Source: a virus. From it: a stretch of DNA of 64,000 nucleotides. Where the stretch lies: positions 62,001 through 126,000 of the IMG/VR virus record IMGVR_UViG_3300032236_001232; one strand, 5' to 3'. Made by a program: the position numbers and the translations under genes. This document shows, in pieces, positions 1-9,946 of the stretch. The first letter of the stretch is position 1; each line of letters begins with the position of its first letter. The notes below the pieces were generated by a model. That model searched no databases. It saw only the letters and a program-made list of their open reading frames with translations, and was not told the origin of the DNA.

Positions 1-745
1 CATGATCCTGTGTATAGTTTACATAGGTTGCCCAATCTGAACAGGTCTCAAATAATGCTCCATAATTGGTTACTAATAATTTACACCCGGCTGCTGCTGC
101 TTCAATAGCCGAAATACAACTGGTCTCTTCAAATATACTTGGATAAGCAAATATATGAGCGGACTGTAGTGCTTTCCTTACACCCGAGTTCGAAGCATAT
201 CCCATATAATTTACGTTTTTCATGCTTTTAGCTCTATTAAACATTTCAATGTAACGATCACCAAATTGTCGATCAAAAGATTTGCCGTAAATTATAGTAG
301 AAGAATATATATCCAATTCAACATCGTCTCTATCAAGTTTTTCAAAGCTATCTAACAATACAGATAATCCTCTCCACGGAGTAGATGTATATATCAGTTT
401 TAATTTTCCATTATTAGGTTTTTTAACATGGGGTATCGGTTCAATCCAATTTTTAATTACTCGAGATTTATTTTCTGGAATATGAAAAATATATCTAAAT
501 TTTTCATATTGCCAATTTGAAGCATAAACAAAGTAATCAATTTTATTAACAAAATCTTCGTTGGCCATTAGGACAACATTTTCTTGATCGTAGTTCAATT
601 CCTGCCAAAGAATATTAATCCTACCTTCTTGTATTAGGTTAAAATCACACATGGATGAAATTAGATTAATATCTGGTTCAAAATCGTTCACCATGTATTT
701 CATTAACGAGTAATACATCAACTCCGATCCGCCAAGTGGTTTCAT
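1..745 (-). CDS. GT4-type glycosyltransferase, 3' end cut by window
   Basis: I translated this reading frame directly: it starts at an ATG (745-743) and stays open to the first base of the window, so the C-terminus is missing (about 248 residues seen). It begins with MKPLGGSE, the glycine-rich loop of GT-B enzymes of family GT4. It has a GLSVLLDSF segment and, near the end, FAYPSIFEETSCISAIEA, the E-x7-E type donor-site motif of this family, followed by a glycine and an alanine-rich helix. Expected role: transfer of a sugar from an NDP-sugar to a glycan. The start codon overlaps the stop of the upstream methyltransferase by four bases (ATGA), so the two are translationally coupled. It is the last visible gene of a five-gene modification cassette. 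The substrate cannot be told from sequence. Confidence 0.8.
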   Translation of the reverse strand, partial: MKPLGGSELMYYSLMKYMVNDFEPDINLISSMCDFNLIQEGRINILWQELNYDQENVVLMANEDFVNKIDYFVYASNWQYEKFRYIFHIPENKSRVIKNWIEPIPHVKKPNNGKLKLIYTSTPWRGLSVLLDSFEKLDRDDVELDIYSSTIIYGKSFDRQFGDRYIEMFNRAKSMKNVNYMGYASNSGVRKALQSAHIFAYPSIFEETSCISAIEAAAAGCKLLVTNYGALFETCSDWATYVNYTQDH

Positions 746-1392
746 ATTTTATTAAACAGTATATCAATTTGAAGTAAAAATTCATTGCTATCATACATAC
801 AATGCATTATATCTAAAATTTGATAATCTTTACTTCTCATATATTCAATTACATCACCGACTAGCGGGGCCTCCAAGTTGTATGGTTTAACTGAAGTTTC
901 TATTAATATATATTTTGGTTGATATATTGTTAAAAAGTTTTCAGCCCCTCTAAGTATGTCCAGTTCTGATCCTTGTGTATCTAGTTTCACTAGCCCCGAA
1001 TTTTTCCAATTTCCTCTAAAGTTTACTCTTTTTGAAATATCGTCTAATGTAGTTGTTCTCTTTTTTATTACAATAGGATTTTTATAATATTGAGTCAGTT
1101 CCCTATATACTGAACTACCTGTTGTAATTGAATTTTCGTTGTGTAATGTAAAAAAATCTAATTCTTGATTAGATCTATCGCTTAGTAATGCAAAAATAGC
1201 ATCGCTATATAGCCAAGGTTGTTGTCTTTCGTCGGCTTCTATTTGCCATACCCTAGCTTCAGGCCAATAATTTTTTACTGTCCTAGTAAATTCACCCCGA
1301 TAGGCTCCAATATCTAAAAAATGGCTTATATCTACACCGGAGTTTTTTAATACAGAAAGCCGACGACTAATACTATTCATTAGTCTATCCAC
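742..1392 (-). CDS. FkbM-family SAM-dependent methyltransferase
   Basis: This is a 216-residue protein. The SAM-binding motif I is FLDIGAYRGEFT (about residues 25-36), followed by an acidic residue at the end of strand beta-2 (IEAD). The later VKLDTQGSELDILRGAE segment (about residues 136-152) is the hallmark of the FkbM family, which O-methylates sugars and other small molecules and is common in polysaccharide clusters. The gene overlaps the sulfotransferase upstream by 13 bases and the glycosyltransferase downstream by four, so it sits inside a single operon. Methylation of a sugar hydroxyl on a glycan is the likely job; the acceptor is unknown. Length is close to the usual 200-250 residues of the domain, so it appears intact. 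Confidence 0.85.
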   Translation of the reverse strand: MDRLMNSISRRLSVLKNSGVDISHFLDIGAYRGEFTRTVKNYWPEARVWQIEADERQQPWLYSDAIFALLSDRSNQELDFFTLHNENSITTGSSVYRELTQYYKNPIVIKKRTTTLDDISKRVNFRGNWKNSGLVKLDTQGSELDILRGAENFLTIYQPKYILIETSVKPYNLEAPLVGDVIEYMRSKDYQILDIMHCMYDSNEFLLQIDILFNKI

Positions 1393-2192
1393 TTGACTTG
1401 ACGTTTCATATGGTCAAAATCTTTTTTCCAAAAGGACTGATCAGCATACATCTTCCATAAATCCTCAGGAATAATCGGTTTCCTCGGAGTCCATTCAACT
1501 TTTTTCTTAATAGTATGTAGCCCAGACATTGAAACTTTATCATCAAAATTATTATAATTGTCTTCTACATTATCAAAATCGTGATTAAAATACGGTTCAT
1601 TTAAAAAGGCATAAATTTGACGCATGGTATTTTCTGGACGTTTTGTGATTGCGTCATAATTCACTACACAAATTATATCTTTTTCATTAGAGTATAATGC
1701 TTGTTTTGTGCAGGCCAACGGAGCATTTAAGAAACCACCGATAGCCATAACTGTATGTGTCCTTTCGTATACACTGATATGTTCTTGACTTCCATAAATG
1801 CCTTTTAACGTGAGGGGATTTTTTTCATTAATTCGTTCAATGCTGTCGAGTATCCAAGGAACATCTCTTATACACAGTATTAATTTTCCATCGGGCCAAA
1901 TGGTTTTTATCATCGGTGTATGCGCCGCCCATCCCCTATTGGTATTAAAACAAACTGCGTTCCCATCGCTATAATAGGCTTCAAACATTGCCCTAATAAT
2001 CAATCGTCTTTTTTCAATTGTGACAAATTCTTCCATTCCGGGGGCCGATTGAACTGTTTGAATAATAGATCTGCTCATATCCAATACAGGATCGGTCATT
2101 GATGCTGTAAATCTAGGGTTTTGTTTTAAAATAGCACTGAGCATAGTGCTGCCAGATCTAGGTAGTCCTGAAATAAAGTGTAATTTTTCCAT
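1380..2192 (-). CDS. sulfotransferase family protein
   Basis: This is a 270-residue protein. The N-terminus carries the 5'-phosphosulfate-binding loop SGLPRSGSTMLSAIL (about residues 8-22), the PAPS-binding P-loop of sulfotransferases. ILCIRDVPWILDSI (about residues 105-118) matches the second, 3'-phosphate-binding region, with an Arg after a hydrophobic strand. The C-terminal half contains the usual acidic and aromatic segments (INYD-like VVNYDAI). The predicted reaction is transfer of sulfate from PAPS to a hydroxyl, probably on a sugar. It lies 3 bases downstream of the carbamoyltransferase and overlaps the FkbM gene. Stand-alone sulfotransferases of this type occur in other marine T4-like phages, but the acceptor has not been predicted from sequence here. 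Confidence 0.82.
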   Translation of the reverse strand: MEKLHFISGLPRSGSTMLSAILKQNPRFTASMTDPVLDMSRSIIQTVQSAPGMEEFVTIEKRRLIIRAMFEAYYSDGNAVCFNTNRGWAAHTPMIKTIWPDGKLILCIRDVPWILDSIERINEKNPLTLKGIYGSQEHISVYERTHTVMAIGGFLNAPLACTKQALYSNEKDIICVVNYDAITKRPENTMRQIYAFLNEPYFNHDFDNVEDNYNNFDDKVSMSGLHTIKKKVEWTPRKPIIPEDLWKMYADQSFWKKDFDHMKRQVKWID

Positions 2193-2195
2193 AAG

Positions 2196-3893
2196 TTATT
2201 CTTTAACTATTAATTTTTTAATGTCAGGAAGATAAAGATAGTTGATATCACAATTTAATATAGTATCTAGGGCATCTTCAATTGAGTCTACTAGAGGGGC
2301 TCCTGCTAGATTAAAACTGGTATTAAACAATACAGGAACTCCAGTTTTCTCATAAAAGGATTTTATTAATTCGTAATAGTTTTTATTTTCTTTACTCTTA
2401 ACTGTTTGAATTCTACAGGTGCCGTCGACATGTGTAATAGCAGGAATATCACCTAACTTATCGGGGTGGACATTAACCGCATACATCATGTAAGGTGAAT
2501 CTTCCAGTCCTCTCATTTCAAACCATTCTTCGGCATGTTCTGCCATTACGGATCCGGCAAAGGGTCTAAACCATTCACGCCCTTTAACTTGATTGACAAT
2601 GTCTTTTCCATTAGGAGTTCTAGGATCAAATAAAATACTTCTATTTCCCAGTGCCCTAGGACCACCTTCTGCTCTACCAGAGAACATAGCCACAATATTT
2701 TGATCTGCTATAAGTTGACTAACCTTATTGGCATCAGTATTGTGCATTTTACATTTAATCGTTTTAACATAATCCTCAAGAGCAGCATAGCTAGGAGCGA
2801 ATCCCAAATACAATGTATCTAGTTTTTTGGCCTCTGTGGAATTGCTATGAGAATACCATGCTAATTTAGCTAGCCCGATGGCTGTTCCACCATCGTGCGC
2901 GATAGGATCAACATATAAATTAATATTAGGGAATCGTTTTTTGTAATAATAATTGGCCATACAATTCAGGCCATATCCGCCGGATAATACTACATTAGTT
3001 TCCCCAGATAGATCAATTGCCTTTTCGATTAGGTCCCCTAACTGTTCTTGTGTTGCCTGTTGAACTGCCCACGCTAGGTTTTTATCTACGTCGGATACTT
3101 CACTAAAATCTTTATGCCAAACTTGAGGCTCAATTGTTCTTTTTAAATATGGGAATCTATTTTCATCGATTACTGCGCCACGGGGATATAAAGGAATTAA
3201 TAGATTTTTATTTCCTTTTCCTTCAATAAAGAACTCTGGAATTTTAGGATCGTATTCCCCATATGGTGCTAGCCCCATGGTCTTGCCAGCCTCTATAAAC
3301 CCAAATCCTAGATAATCACTAACTGCTTCATATGCTTTGGTTATAGTTACGGTATTATCAAATTCTTGTATACCATTATTAAAATAACTTGCATTACCGT
3401 CTGCATATCTTTTATAAAGAGGTTCAATATCGGTAGGATATCCGCATTTATAGATAGATTCAGTTTCAAAACCTGCTACAGCTTGTTGGTTAGGTTCTTG
3501 TCCTACTAGTGCCTGATGAACACTACCTGCTCCATCAGCTATAATAGCAACAGCAGTTTCAAACCCACTGTTGTAAAACGCACCAGCAGCATGACCTAGA
3601 TGGTGCTGAGATCCTAAATTTGTAATAGAAACGGACGGATTATACTTACGAACTAGAGCAGAATAAGGATCTTCAAATGTCCACGGTAGTAGTGGTAAGT
3701 CATTGCTAGTTCCACCGATAATTAATTCATCTATTTTATATTCGTGAAGTATGCGAATCATGGCTTTAAAAGGATTTCCGTCATACTTCATACGACTAAG
3801 ACGTTCTTCTTCTACATAATATATCAGTTTACCATCGGATACCAGTGCTGCTGACCCGTTATGTCCGGGATTTATAGCCAATATGTTATACAT
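2196..3893 (-). CDS. NodU/CmcH/TobZ-type O-carbamoyltransferase
   Basis: This 565-residue protein has full family length. The N-terminal Kae1-like domain opens with ILAINPGHNGSAALV and contains SQHHLGHAAGAFY (about residues 94-106), the metal-binding His cluster, then IADGAGS and EAGKTMGLAPYG. The stretch VLSGGYGLNCMANYY closes this domain. The C-terminal domain carries GRAEGGPRALGNRSIL and REWFRPFA, both diagnostic of the family, and ends with VPVLFNTSFN. These enzymes use carbamoyl phosphate and ATP to carbamoylate hydroxyls. Most act on sugars or antibiotics; a phage homologue is known to act on 5-hydroxymethylcytosine in DNA. Flanking glycosyltransferases favour a glycan substrate here, but no sequence feature decides it. 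The gene is 3 bases from both neighbours. Confidence 0.93.
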   Translation of the reverse strand: MYNILAINPGHNGSAALVSDGKLIYYVEEERLSRMKYDGNPFKAMIRILHEYKIDELIIGGTSNDLPLLPWTFEDPYSALVRKYNPSVSITNLGSQHHLGHAAGAFYNSGFETAVAIIADGAGSVHQALVGQEPNQQAVAGFETESIYKCGYPTDIEPLYKRYADGNASYFNNGIQEFDNTVTITKAYEAVSDYLGFGFIEAGKTMGLAPYGEYDPKIPEFFIEGKGNKNLLIPLYPRGAVIDENRFPYLKRTIEPQVWHKDFSEVSDVDKNLAWAVQQATQEQLGDLIEKAIDLSGETNVVLSGGYGLNCMANYYYKKRFPNINLYVDPIAHDGGTAIGLAKLAWYSHSNSTEAKKLDTLYLGFAPSYAALEDYVKTIKCKMHNTDANKVSQLIADQNIVAMFSGRAEGGPRALGNRSILFDPRTPNGKDIVNQVKGREWFRPFAGSVMAEHAEEWFEMRGLEDSPYMMYAVNVHPDKLGDIPAITHVDGTCRIQTVKSKENKNYYELIKSFYEKTGVPVLFNTSFNLAGAPLVDSIEDALDTILNCDINYLYLPDIKKLIVKE

Positions 3894-3896
3894 CTA

Positions 3897-4823
3897 TTAC
3901 CTTTTTTCAATATTTGTAACTATAGCATCGTAGATTTCTTTTATTTCTTTGTCAGAAAATTCCATTAGACTTTCATTATACCTATCTGCCAATGCCGAGT
4001 CAAGCCCTGTTATTCTAATTGGAGAGTATTTTTTCGGTCCTTCTTTTTCTAAGACTTGAAAATAGTCAGGATAAGATGTGTTTATAGGAAATGTAGAACC
4101 ATAAATTACAGTTCCTCTAGTATTAACAGCCCGTGCCATGTGTTGTCCTACACTGTCTACACCTACAAAATAATCGCAGGCTTTAATTAAGCAGGCCCAC
4201 ATGCGTAGATCGGCTGCCGGCACCTTCATAGTTACATTATCTTCAGGAACATATAGATTTTGTTCTCCAAAAAATATTAAATTGTATCTAGCGGCAAGTT
4301 TTTTTGCCAAACTTACAAATGCTGAGGCACTTAAACTACGCGATGACGTATCTAATACATCATTTTTGCTAGCAGTTGCTCCAGATCCAAATGGTTGAAA
4401 TACAATAGTTTTTGGTTTTTTGCCGTTTTCTTTAGCCTCTGCTATTGTCTGTTCGGCCCATATTGTTTCGTTTTTGTTGAAAAACATTACAGGCGGACCC
4501 AAGTCGGAATGATCTGTAGTTTGGTTTATCTCTTGATCAAATGCTTCTGCTAAAGAAAGTTTTTGATTGAAGTAACCAGGAACACGATACGGTTCAGGGC
4601 TGTGGATTACATCGGCTTTTGATATGATATTATCAAAAAGACCCTTTGTATCTAAACTGTAAACACGATCCTGTAGTTCTGGGATGCTCCATAATAGCGC
4701 ATCCCATCCCGGGATAAGTATTTTCCAATCAGCTGTAGGGTTAAGTTTATGAAATTTAAGTAGAGCAGGAATTGCGGCAATGATTCTTCCAGCACCGCCG
4801 TCTATGTAAAAAATTTGATTCAT
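3897..4823 (-). CDS. GT9-like (heptosyltransferase-type) glycosyltransferase
   Basis: This is a 308-residue protein. The N-terminus FYIDGGAGRIIAAIPALLKF resembles the GxGD-like start and first helix of heptosyltransferases (family GT9). The C-terminal half has IVFQPFGSGATASK, LIFFGEQ, and FVGVDSVGQHMARA (about residues 225-238), the last being the GT9 signature that binds the nucleotide-sugar diphosphate. It probably transfers a heptose or similar sugar. Its ATG lies 9 bases below the stop of the 1679-residue fibre gene, and a late-promoter-like box overlaps that fibre's 3' end. This makes late co-expression with the fibres likely. It could also be a divergent ADP-heptose enzyme acting on host lipopolysaccharide. 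Confidence 0.72.
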   Translation of the reverse strand: MNQIFYIDGGAGRIIAAIPALLKFHKLNPTADWKILIPGWDALLWSIPELQDRVYSLDTKGLFDNIISKADVIHSPEPYRVPGYFNQKLSLAEAFDQEINQTTDHSDLGPPVMFFNKNETIWAEQTIAEAKENGKKPKTIVFQPFGSGATASKNDVLDTSSRSLSASAFVSLAKKLAARYNLIFFGEQNLYVPEDNVTMKVPAADLRMWACLIKACDYFVGVDSVGQHMARAVNTRGTVIYGSTFPINTSYPDYFQVLEKEGPKKYSPIRITGLDSALADRYNESLMEFSDKEIKEIYDAIVTNIEKR

Positions 4824-4832
4824 TGATCACCG

Positions 4833-7800
4833 TCATAGATTTTGTTCCAGTGTATTTACTCTTGTTGTCAATGCGGCAAATTTTTCTTCTAATTCCTGTA
4901 TAGCTTTTACAACTACCGGGAGTAATCTATCGTGTGTAACCATCCATCTATCGGATTCGTCTTTATTAACCAATCCCATCCATTCGGCATCAAATTGTTG
5001 AACAGCCTCATCTAAATTCTGCGCTGTAAATCCTGATTGGGTCATGCCCTTTTTACCATCATTAGGGGCATCTCTTTGGTCCCAAGTAAATTTTACCGGA
5101 CGAACTGCTTTAATAAAATCTAAACCAATCGGGATGCCCTGAATATTGGTCTTATCTCTACAATCAGATAGAACAGTCCAGGCCACCTGAACTCTCGCAC
5201 AAGCAATGTTACCATTGCCAATTGATATAAAGTTGTTACATCCAGTTGCGGCACCAGCAGAGCCTGCCCCAATCATGATTGCGTTATATCCTGTATGGGT
5301 AGGTCCTGCGTTATCACCAATAGCAACGTTACATCCTGTCACACTGTTGGTTCCGCATAGAGCATTTCGTCCAATAGCAATACTACAGTTTCCTGTAATG
5401 TTGGCACATAATGCGTTGGGCCCAATAGCCACATTATTACAACCTGAGATGGTTTTGTATAATGATCTATACCCAACTGCCACATTACTATCAATGAGGC
5501 TGTTGGCACACAAGCTGCCGTTTCCTGCTAGAGCACCGGCTCCTATAGCAACGTTTTTGCTACCAGTTCCTAAACATCTAAAAGCATTACACCCCATTAC
5601 TACGTTAACACCACCATTTTGGAAGTTGAGTGCAGAATAAGGTCCTATGGATATATTACATGCTGGGCTTTGGTTGGTCTGCCCCATTGCACAAGAACCC
5701 ATAATGATATTACCATTTCCTAAACAGGCAGCACATGCCGCACTAAATCCTAGGACTACGTTAAAGCATCCACTATTAGTGGCTGCTCCGGCAGCTGAAC
5801 AGAAATTAGATAGCGCATATCTTCCTACTACAGTATTGTGACATCCGTTGCTACAATACATAGATCTTTCGCCAATTGCTACGTTACCGATTACAAAAGC
5901 ACCCGATGTAGTTAACGCTTTGAATCCAACTGCGGTATTACTAGTGCCAGCGACGTTCAATCGTTGACCGGCATATGACCCTATGAGAACATTATTACAA
6001 GTGCAAATACCTGCTCCCACCCCGGTACCTATCATAATATTATGAAACCCTCCGTTTCCAGCACAATATCCTATAGCAATATTATTAGTAACAGGAGAAC
6101 TAGAAGGACCATGTAATGTGCAGATACCCAAGGCAATATTAAAACAAAAACACCCACTGCAATTACATTGCGCTGCCCTATAGCCTAAAGCAATATTAGA
6201 TTGCACAGAGTCTATACCGCCGAGCATTTTCAGAGCGCAATATCCTATTGCTAAATTGTTTTTACCATTTAAATTTCCACTGGATTTACCGATCGCTATA
6301 TTATTAGTGCCGGTGCTTAGTGTAAGACCAGCTTGATCTCCAATGGCAATATTATTGAATCCGGTAGTTAACCCACATAGTGCGTTAAATCCAACTGCTA
6401 CATTTGAACAACCTGTAACGCTCTTGTATAAAGCTCTATAGCCAATTGCTACACTATTAGAAACAGAACTACTGGCACATAAACTACCACATCCTGATAA
6501 AGCACCTGTTCCTACAGCAACGTTATTAGTACCGGTTCCTAAACATCTAAAAGCACCAAATCCTATTGCTGTATTACCATTACCAGATTGGAAATTAAGA
6601 GCAGCAAATGCTCCTATAGCAATGTTACACGCAGGAGACTGAGTGGCCTGCCCCATTGCACAGCCGCCCATGATGATATTTAGACATCCTAAACAACCAG
6701 CACAAGCTGCACTAAGTCCTACAACTATGTTACAACCACCGCTATTATTAGTTGATGTTGAACAGAAGTTAGATAGCGCATATCTTCCTATAACAATGTT
6801 CTGATTACCGCTGGCACAATACATGGCCCTTTCACCTATTACCACGCTACCGCATACACCGGCAGTTGCTGTGTTTAGGGCTTTAAATCCAAGAACGGTA
6901 TTGGCAAAAGAACAACCGCCTACTCGTTGTGCCGCGTATCCTCCTATGATGGTATTAAAACAAGTATTACCCGATACAGCGGAACTCATCGTTGGTGCGG
7001 CCAGCGTACCTATTACAATATTTTGACATCCTCCGTTTCCAGCGCAATATCCTATGTTAATATTACCAATACCGGATCTACACCGGAATGAACAAGGTCC
7101 TATAGCAACATTAAAACATGAATCGGCAGCTACAGCACCCATTGCCTTATAGCCTATAGCGGTATTGCAGTGAACGCTATCAACCGCACAACAAACCCGT
7201 AAGGAGCAATAGCCTATTGCTGTATTGCCTTTGCCATTTAAACAGGCGCTTAATTTACCAATTACTGTATTATGGAACCCTGTACTCAGTCCAAAACCGG
7301 CTTGATCTCCAATGGCAATATTTGAAAATCCGGTAGTTAAATTACATAATGCGCTAAATCCAACTGCTACGTTTGAACAACCGGTAACGCTCTTGTACAA
7401 AGCATTTGTACCAACTGCTACACTATTAGAAACAGAACTACTGGCACATAAACTACCACTTCCTGACAACGCACATGTTCCTACGGCAACGTTATTGGTG
7501 CCAGTTCCTAAACATCTAAAAGCACCAAATCCTATTGCTGTATTACCATTACCAGATTGGAAATTAAGAGCAGCAAATGCTCCTTCTATGACGTTACAAG
7601 ACGGACTTTGAGTAGCTTGAGACATGGCACAAAGGCCTATGATAGAATTTAGACATCCTAAGCAAGAAGCACACCCTGCACTAAATCCTATAACTATGTT
7701 ACAACTACCGGCGTTAACAGCCGCACCGGCAGCCGAACAAAAATTAGATAAAGCGTACCGCCCTATAACGACATTATTAATACCAGCAGAGCAATACATA

Positions 7801-9872
7801 GCCCTATCGCCTATTGCTACGTTGCCGGATATATTAATAGTTGCTGTGCTTAGAGCCTTAAATCCAAGAACTGTATTGCCATTTCCATTAGTACTAAGTA
7901 GTTGTCCGGCATATGATCCTAGAAAGGTATTGTTTAGACTATTTAGAGCAATACAATTCCCAGATTTTGCGCCTATTGTAACATTCAAGCACCCGTTATT
8001 GCCGGCCGAGTATCCTATGGCAATATTAAAAGACTGCGGGGAAGATCCTTTTAGTGTCAATGTTCCTATAGCAATATTTTGACAGGCTCCTGCGGTTGAC
8101 GTACACCTCATTGACAGCATACCTATAGCAATATTACATTGGTGAACAGCATAACCAGTAGCGCCAGTGGGACTGAAATGAGAACAACATCCTACAGCAA
8201 TATTACCGTTACCGTTTGTTTTTCCAGTACATTTACCTATCAATATGTTATTGCTTGCGGTAGTCATTCCAGGGCCAGCGGATTCGCCTAACGCAATATT
8301 ATTAATACCGCAAGTGAGTGAACCTAACGAGTTATTCCCAATTGCTACATTGCTAAATCCAGAAAAACTACAGTATGCCGCGGAGCTTGCAAATAATGCG
8401 TTTTTTCCAATTGCAATGCTAGCACAAGTACCGCCGCAATAAAGAGCCTGTGGTCCAATTGCTATGGTATAATTTACAGGAGTTACACTACTACATCTTG
8501 AGGCTCGATAACCAAGAGCAATTGATTTACATCCGGCTGATGTTGTTAATTCGTTCGCTCCATTACCTATGGCAATTGTGTTTGTCAGTCCATTTACTGA
8601 AAGTAAAGCGTTACAGCCAATGGCAATAGCGCAGGTAGCTCTACTGGCTCCGGCACATTGTCCAATACTGATACTAAACGGACTACAACATTGAGAATAG
8701 CCTGCTTTATATCCAATTGCTATTTTTTGACAGCAAGAAGCGGTAGCAGTGGACATGCCTGCTTTGTAGCCTATAGCAATATCAAAATATCGTCCGCCGC
8801 TACTCTCTGCTGCTCTATATCCTAAAGCAACGTTGCCTCGTCCTACACTGTTACAACGTAAAGCACAAGTCCCGATAGCAACATTAAAACATCCGGTAGT
8901 AGAGCAACAATTAGCTTGTTTACCGATACCGATGTTGTTAACACCTCCAGTATTCAGTCCTAGCGCAACATATCCTATTGCAACATTATAATTCCCGGAA
9001 ACATTACAACATAACGCTTTTTTTCCAAGCACAATATTATTATTTCCAATGGTATTGGCCCTGAATGTGCTATAACCGAGTCCGATATTATTATTACCAC
9101 TGGTGTTGCCCACCATTGAATAACAACCAATCGCAATATTATTAAGACCTGTACTACTTGCCAATGTGCCAGGGCCACCGACATCGAATGCGCAATATGT
9201 GTCTAAGCTAACACTGCCGCCACCACCCCCACTAGCGCCGCTCGGTCCGCTTGGGCCCTGTGGGCCTTGTGCTCCGGTATTACCTTGGACTCCTTGTGGT
9301 CCTTGAGCACCAGTATTGCCAGTTGGTCCTTGTGGTCCTTGTGCGCCAGTATTTCCTTGGACTCCTTGCGGTCCTTGAGCACCAGTATTACCAGTTGGTC
9401 CTTGTGGTCCTTGTGCTCCGGTAAACACAGACCCAGATCCGTTAACATACAGACCTGCTGAAGTTATTTTGAGACGTTCTGTTGAGCCAGCCGCTATAAT
9501 AACAGTATTAGACATTCCGGAAACAACAGTGCTTCCGCCAATAATGGTATTATTTGTGCCGTTTGTTAATGCTGCACCTGCATTATAACCAATGGCAATA
9601 TTACAACCAGTGGCATTACTCGAACAAAGGGCTTTATAACCGATGGCAATACTGGAATTTCCAGTGATATTATTTCTTAATGCACTGTATCCTATGGCAG
9701 CATTTCTACTACCCGATGTGTTAGATGCTAATGAACATAACCCTATGGCTACGTTTTTAAGACCGGTGGTTACCGATGTTAAGTTGTTAACACCTAATGC
9801 AACGTTGCCACTGGTTGTATCACACCCAGTAATATTAGGTATTACTGTGTTACCACAAATTTTAATTGCCAT
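4833..9872 (-). CDS. giant tail fibre with Cys-rich YadA-like beta-roll, collagen block and S74 chaperone
   Basis: This is a 1679-residue fibre protein. Residues 1-150 and 220-1560 are made of roughly 14-residue units of the form N-x-A-I-G-x-x-A-L, the pattern of the YadA/trimeric-autotransporter head that folds as a left-handed beta-roll. Residues about 150-215 form a collagen-like Gly-Pro-Gln block. From Ser1569 ([10 protein letters not shown]) to the end lies a peptidase S74 / endosialidase-type intramolecular chaperone: Ser and Lys are five residues apart, as in known self-cleaving members, and a terminal coiled coil (about residues 1650-1679) follows. Cysteine is unusually frequent and often sits at equivalent repeat positions. 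Three copies of a 970-bp unit are present. Expected role: trimeric receptor-binding fibre. The gene starts 74 bases below the next fibre gene and is followed by the sugar cassette. Confidence 0.85.
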   Translation of the reverse strand: MAIKICGNTVIPNITGCDTTSGNVALGVNNLTSVTTGLKNVAIGLCSLASNTSGSRNAAIGYSALRNNITGNSSIAIGYKALCSSNATGCNIAIGYNAGAALTNGTNNTIIGGSTVVSGMSNTVIIAAGSTERLKITSAGLYVNGSGSVFTGAQGPQGPTGNTGAQGPQGVQGNTGAQGPQGPTGNTGAQGPQGVQGNTGAQGPQGPSGPSGASGGGGGSVSLDTYCAFDVGGPGTLASSTGLNNIAIGCYSMVGNTSGNNNIGLGYSTFRANTIGNNNIVLGKKALCCNVSGNYNVAIGYVALGLNTGGVNNIGIGKQANCCSTTGCFNVAIGTCALRCNSVGRGNVALGYRAAESSGGRYFDIAIGYKAGMSTATASCCQKIAIGYKAGYSQCCSPFSISIGQCAGASRATCAIAIGCNALLSVNGLTNTIAIGNGANELTTSAGCKSIALGYRASRCSSVTPVNYTIAIGPQALYCGGTCASIAIGKNALFASSAAYCSFSGFSNVAIGNNSLGSLTCGINNIALGESAGPGMTTASNNILIGKCTGKTNGNGNIAVGCCSHFSPTGATGYAVHQCNIAIGMLSMRCTSTAGACQNIAIGTLTLKGSSPQSFNIAIGYSAGNNGCLNVTIGAKSGNCIALNSLNNTFLGSYAGQLLSTNGNGNTVLGFKALSTATINISGNVAIGDRAMYCSAGINNVVIGRYALSNFCSAAGAAVNAGSCNIVIGFSAGCASCLGCLNSIIGLCAMSQATQSPSCNVIEGAFAALNFQSGNGNTAIGFGAFRCLGTGTNNVAVGTCALSGSGSLCASSSVSNSVAVGTNALYKSVTGCSNVAVGFSALCNLTTGFSNIAIGDQAGFGLSTGFHNTVIGKLSACLNGKGNTAIGYCSLRVCCAVDSVHCNTAIGYKAMGAVAADSCFNVAIGPCSFRCRSGIGNINIGYCAGNGGCQNIVIGTLAAPTMSSAVSGNTCFNTIIGGYAAQRVGGCSFANTVLGFKALNTATAGVCGSVVIGERAMYCASGNQNIVIGRYALSNFCSTSTNNSGGCNIVVGLSAACAGCLGCLNIIMGGCAMGQATQSPACNIAIGAFAALNFQSGNGNTAIGFGAFRCLGTGTNNVAVGTGALSGCGSLCASSSVSNSVAIGYRALYKSVTGCSNVAVGFNALCGLTTGFNNIAIGDQAGLTLSTGTNNIAIGKSSGNLNGKNNLAIGYCALKMLGGIDSVQSNIALGYRAAQCNCSGCFCFNIALGICTLHGPSSSPVTNNIAIGYCAGNGGFHNIMIGTGVGAGICTCNNVLIGSYAGQRLNVAGTSNTAVGFKALTTSGAFVIGNVAIGERSMYCSNGCHNTVVGRYALSNFCSAAGAATNSGCFNVVLGFSAACAACLGNGNIIMGSCAMGQTNQSPACNISIGPYSALNFQNGGVNVVMGCNAFRCLGTGSKNVAIGAGALAGNGSLCANSLIDSNVAVGYRSLYKTISGCNNVAIGPNALCANITGNCSIAIGRNALCGTNSVTGCNVAIGDNAGPTHTGYNAIMIGAGSAGAATGCNNFISIGNGNIACARVQVAWTVLSDCRDKTNIQGIPIGLDFIKAVRPVKFTWDQRDAPNDGKKGMTQSGFTAQNLDEAVQQFDAEWMGLVNKDESDRWMVTHDRLLPVVVKAIQELEEKFAALTTRVNTLEQNL
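4852..4859 (-). promoter_or_regulatory. possible late promoter box (GTAAATAC) before the sugar cassette
   Basis: On the minus strand this reads AGTAAATACAC, sharing TAAATAC with the stronger late boxes of this genome. It lies 29 bases upstream of the GT9-like start, inside the last codons of the fibre gene. The second base of the TATAAATA box differs, so this is weak evidence. Confidence 0.3.
5400..8310 (-). repeat. three tandem ~970-bp units inside the fibre gene
   Basis: Matching anchors recur with a period of about 970 bases. The segment encoding SLCAS/SLCAN occurs near 5512, 6481 and 7451, and the RAMYC/RSMYC segment near 5855, 6820 and 7790. Between the second and third copies a stretch of more than 70 bases (around 6537-6620 and 7507-7590) looks identical; the first copy has diverged. 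The edges are approximate. Confidence 0.8.
9231..9423 (-). repeat. collagen-like GPQGP/GNTGAQ repeat block
   Basis: The DNA repeats a unit encoding [12 protein letters not shown] and [12 protein letters not shown], with Gly at every third residue, ending in [14 protein letters not shown]. Such blocks form trimeric collagen-like rods in phage fibres. The same unit recurs in the 16822-21039 gene. Confidence 0.9.
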
Positions 9873-9905
9873 CTTCGCTTTTCCTTAATGCTCGGCTTAC
9901 TGAGT

Positions 9906-9913
9906 GTATTTAG
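9906..9913 (-). promoter_or_regulatory. possible late promoter box (CTAAATAC)
   Basis: The minus strand reads GCTAAATACACTC, 34 bases above the fibre start at 9872. It keeps the TAAATAC core of the late boxes found elsewhere in the window but lacks the second-position A of TATAAATA. Its intergenic position and spacing are right for a late promoter. Confidence 0.45.
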
Positions 9914-9946
9914 CCCAGTTTTAAAAATTAATCCTTCCTAGACCAG

